DNA from: CAZVEV01 sp964625865 | GTDB lineage: Bacteria > Planctomycetota > Phycisphaerae > SM23-33 | NCBI GenBank assembly: GCA_964625865.1 | Contig: CAZVEV010000342.1 | Coordinates: 1 to 5,866, forward strand | Direction of reading: 5' to 3' | DNA length: 5,866 bases | Part shown: positions 5,537 through 5,866 of the stretch, piece after piece | Numbering within the stretch: the stretch's first letter is position 1 | Layout: each line of letters starts with the position of its first letter | Notes under the pieces: generated by a model | What the model was told of the DNA's origin: nothing | Seen by the model: only the letters and a program-made list of their open reading frames with translations | The model's database searches: none | Made by a program: the position numbers and the translations under genes

Positions 5537-5604
5537 GTCGCGGCCTGTGCCCCCTGCCGCGACGACGGTGCTGTCGGCAAGGGGCACGCGCGGGCCGCAC
5601 CGTC
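5537..5604 (+). promoter_or_regulatory. Structured leader with three competing inverted repeats
   Basis: Three strong stems can be drawn. Stem 1 is GTCGCGGC (5537-5544) with GCCGCGAC (5556-5563), 8 bp perfect. Stem 2 is 5547-5559 with 5575-5587: GTGCCCC and TGCCG on the left, CGGCA and GGGGCAC on the right, 12 bp with one C/A mismatch. Stem 3 is GACGGTGC (5564-5571) with GCACCGTC (5597-5604), 8 bp perfect. Stems 1 and 2 exclude each other because they share 5556-5559. The left arm of stem 3 lies inside the loop of stem 2, so stems 2 and 3 together would form a pseudoknot. Stems 1 and 3 can coexist. This suggests a possible switch in the 5' leader of the zinc-ribbon gene. The region is very GC-rich, which raises the chance of accidental pairing. 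Confidence 0.4.
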
Positions 5605-5666
5605 TGATACGAGCGGAGCAACGCAGTGTCCGGTCAAGTACCGGCGGAGAGAAAGGTCTGATCATC

Positions 5667-5866
<200 letters not shown>

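Noticed and set aside
5385..5621. N-terminal extension of the PEPCK frame to 701 aa
   Set aside because: It would run through the -10 and -35 boxes and the palindrome, is Arg-rich and unlike the family. Starting at 5384 gives a normal 622-aa enzyme.

Overview
The window looks like bacterial chromosome, most likely from a Planctomycetota-type organism. Three observations support this. The two coding genes in its right half are GC-rich. A gene at the right edge begins with a short CxxC...CxxC zinc ribbon followed by a Pro/Ala-rich stretch, an architecture common in that phylum. Three good sigma70-like promoters (TTGACG or a close match, then TATAAG/TATACT/TATATT) argue for Bacteria. The phylum is an inference from family knowledge and was not tested by any search.

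Layout. Positions 1-280 hold no recognisable gene. Positions about 280-1800 are a graveyard of IS3-family transposase sequence on the minus strand. Two partly overlapping-in-content remnants lie in the same orientation, both broken by stops and frameshifts. Positions 1885-3045 (+) encode a 386-residue protein of unknown function with a C-terminal excisionase/MerR-like helix-turn-helix and a terminal AT-hook. Its likely promoter sits on the edge of the IS remnant. It converges on a complete tRNA-His(GTG) unit on the minus strand: promoter 3300-3328, tRNA 3150-3223, bidirectional terminator 3118-3145.

Between tRNA-His and the next gene (3224-3515) is a dense composite of repeats. A GATTNNN heptamer array points right, two 66-75 bp palindromic units follow, and a second GATTNNN array points left and ends exactly at the stop codon of the next gene. 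That gene, 3516-5384 (-), is an intact GTP-dependent phosphoenolpyruvate carboxykinase (622 aa). It has a clear promoter and a perfect 14-bp palindrome at its predicted transcription start.

Divergently, a zinc-ribbon gene starts at 5667 (+) behind a roughly 127-nt leader. The leader contains three strong, partly mutually exclusive inverted repeats, and the gene runs off the window. The last 42 bases are all G and are probably a sequencing or assembly artefact.

The genes do not form one pathway. pckG is core gluconeogenesis and tRNA-His is translation. The 1-3050 side looks like accessory DNA lying against the 3' end of the tRNA gene. The most interesting parts are non-coding: the symmetric repeat composite at 3231-3515, the structured leader at 5537-5604 and the palindrome at the pckG start. 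The unassigned DNA-binding protein is also of interest.
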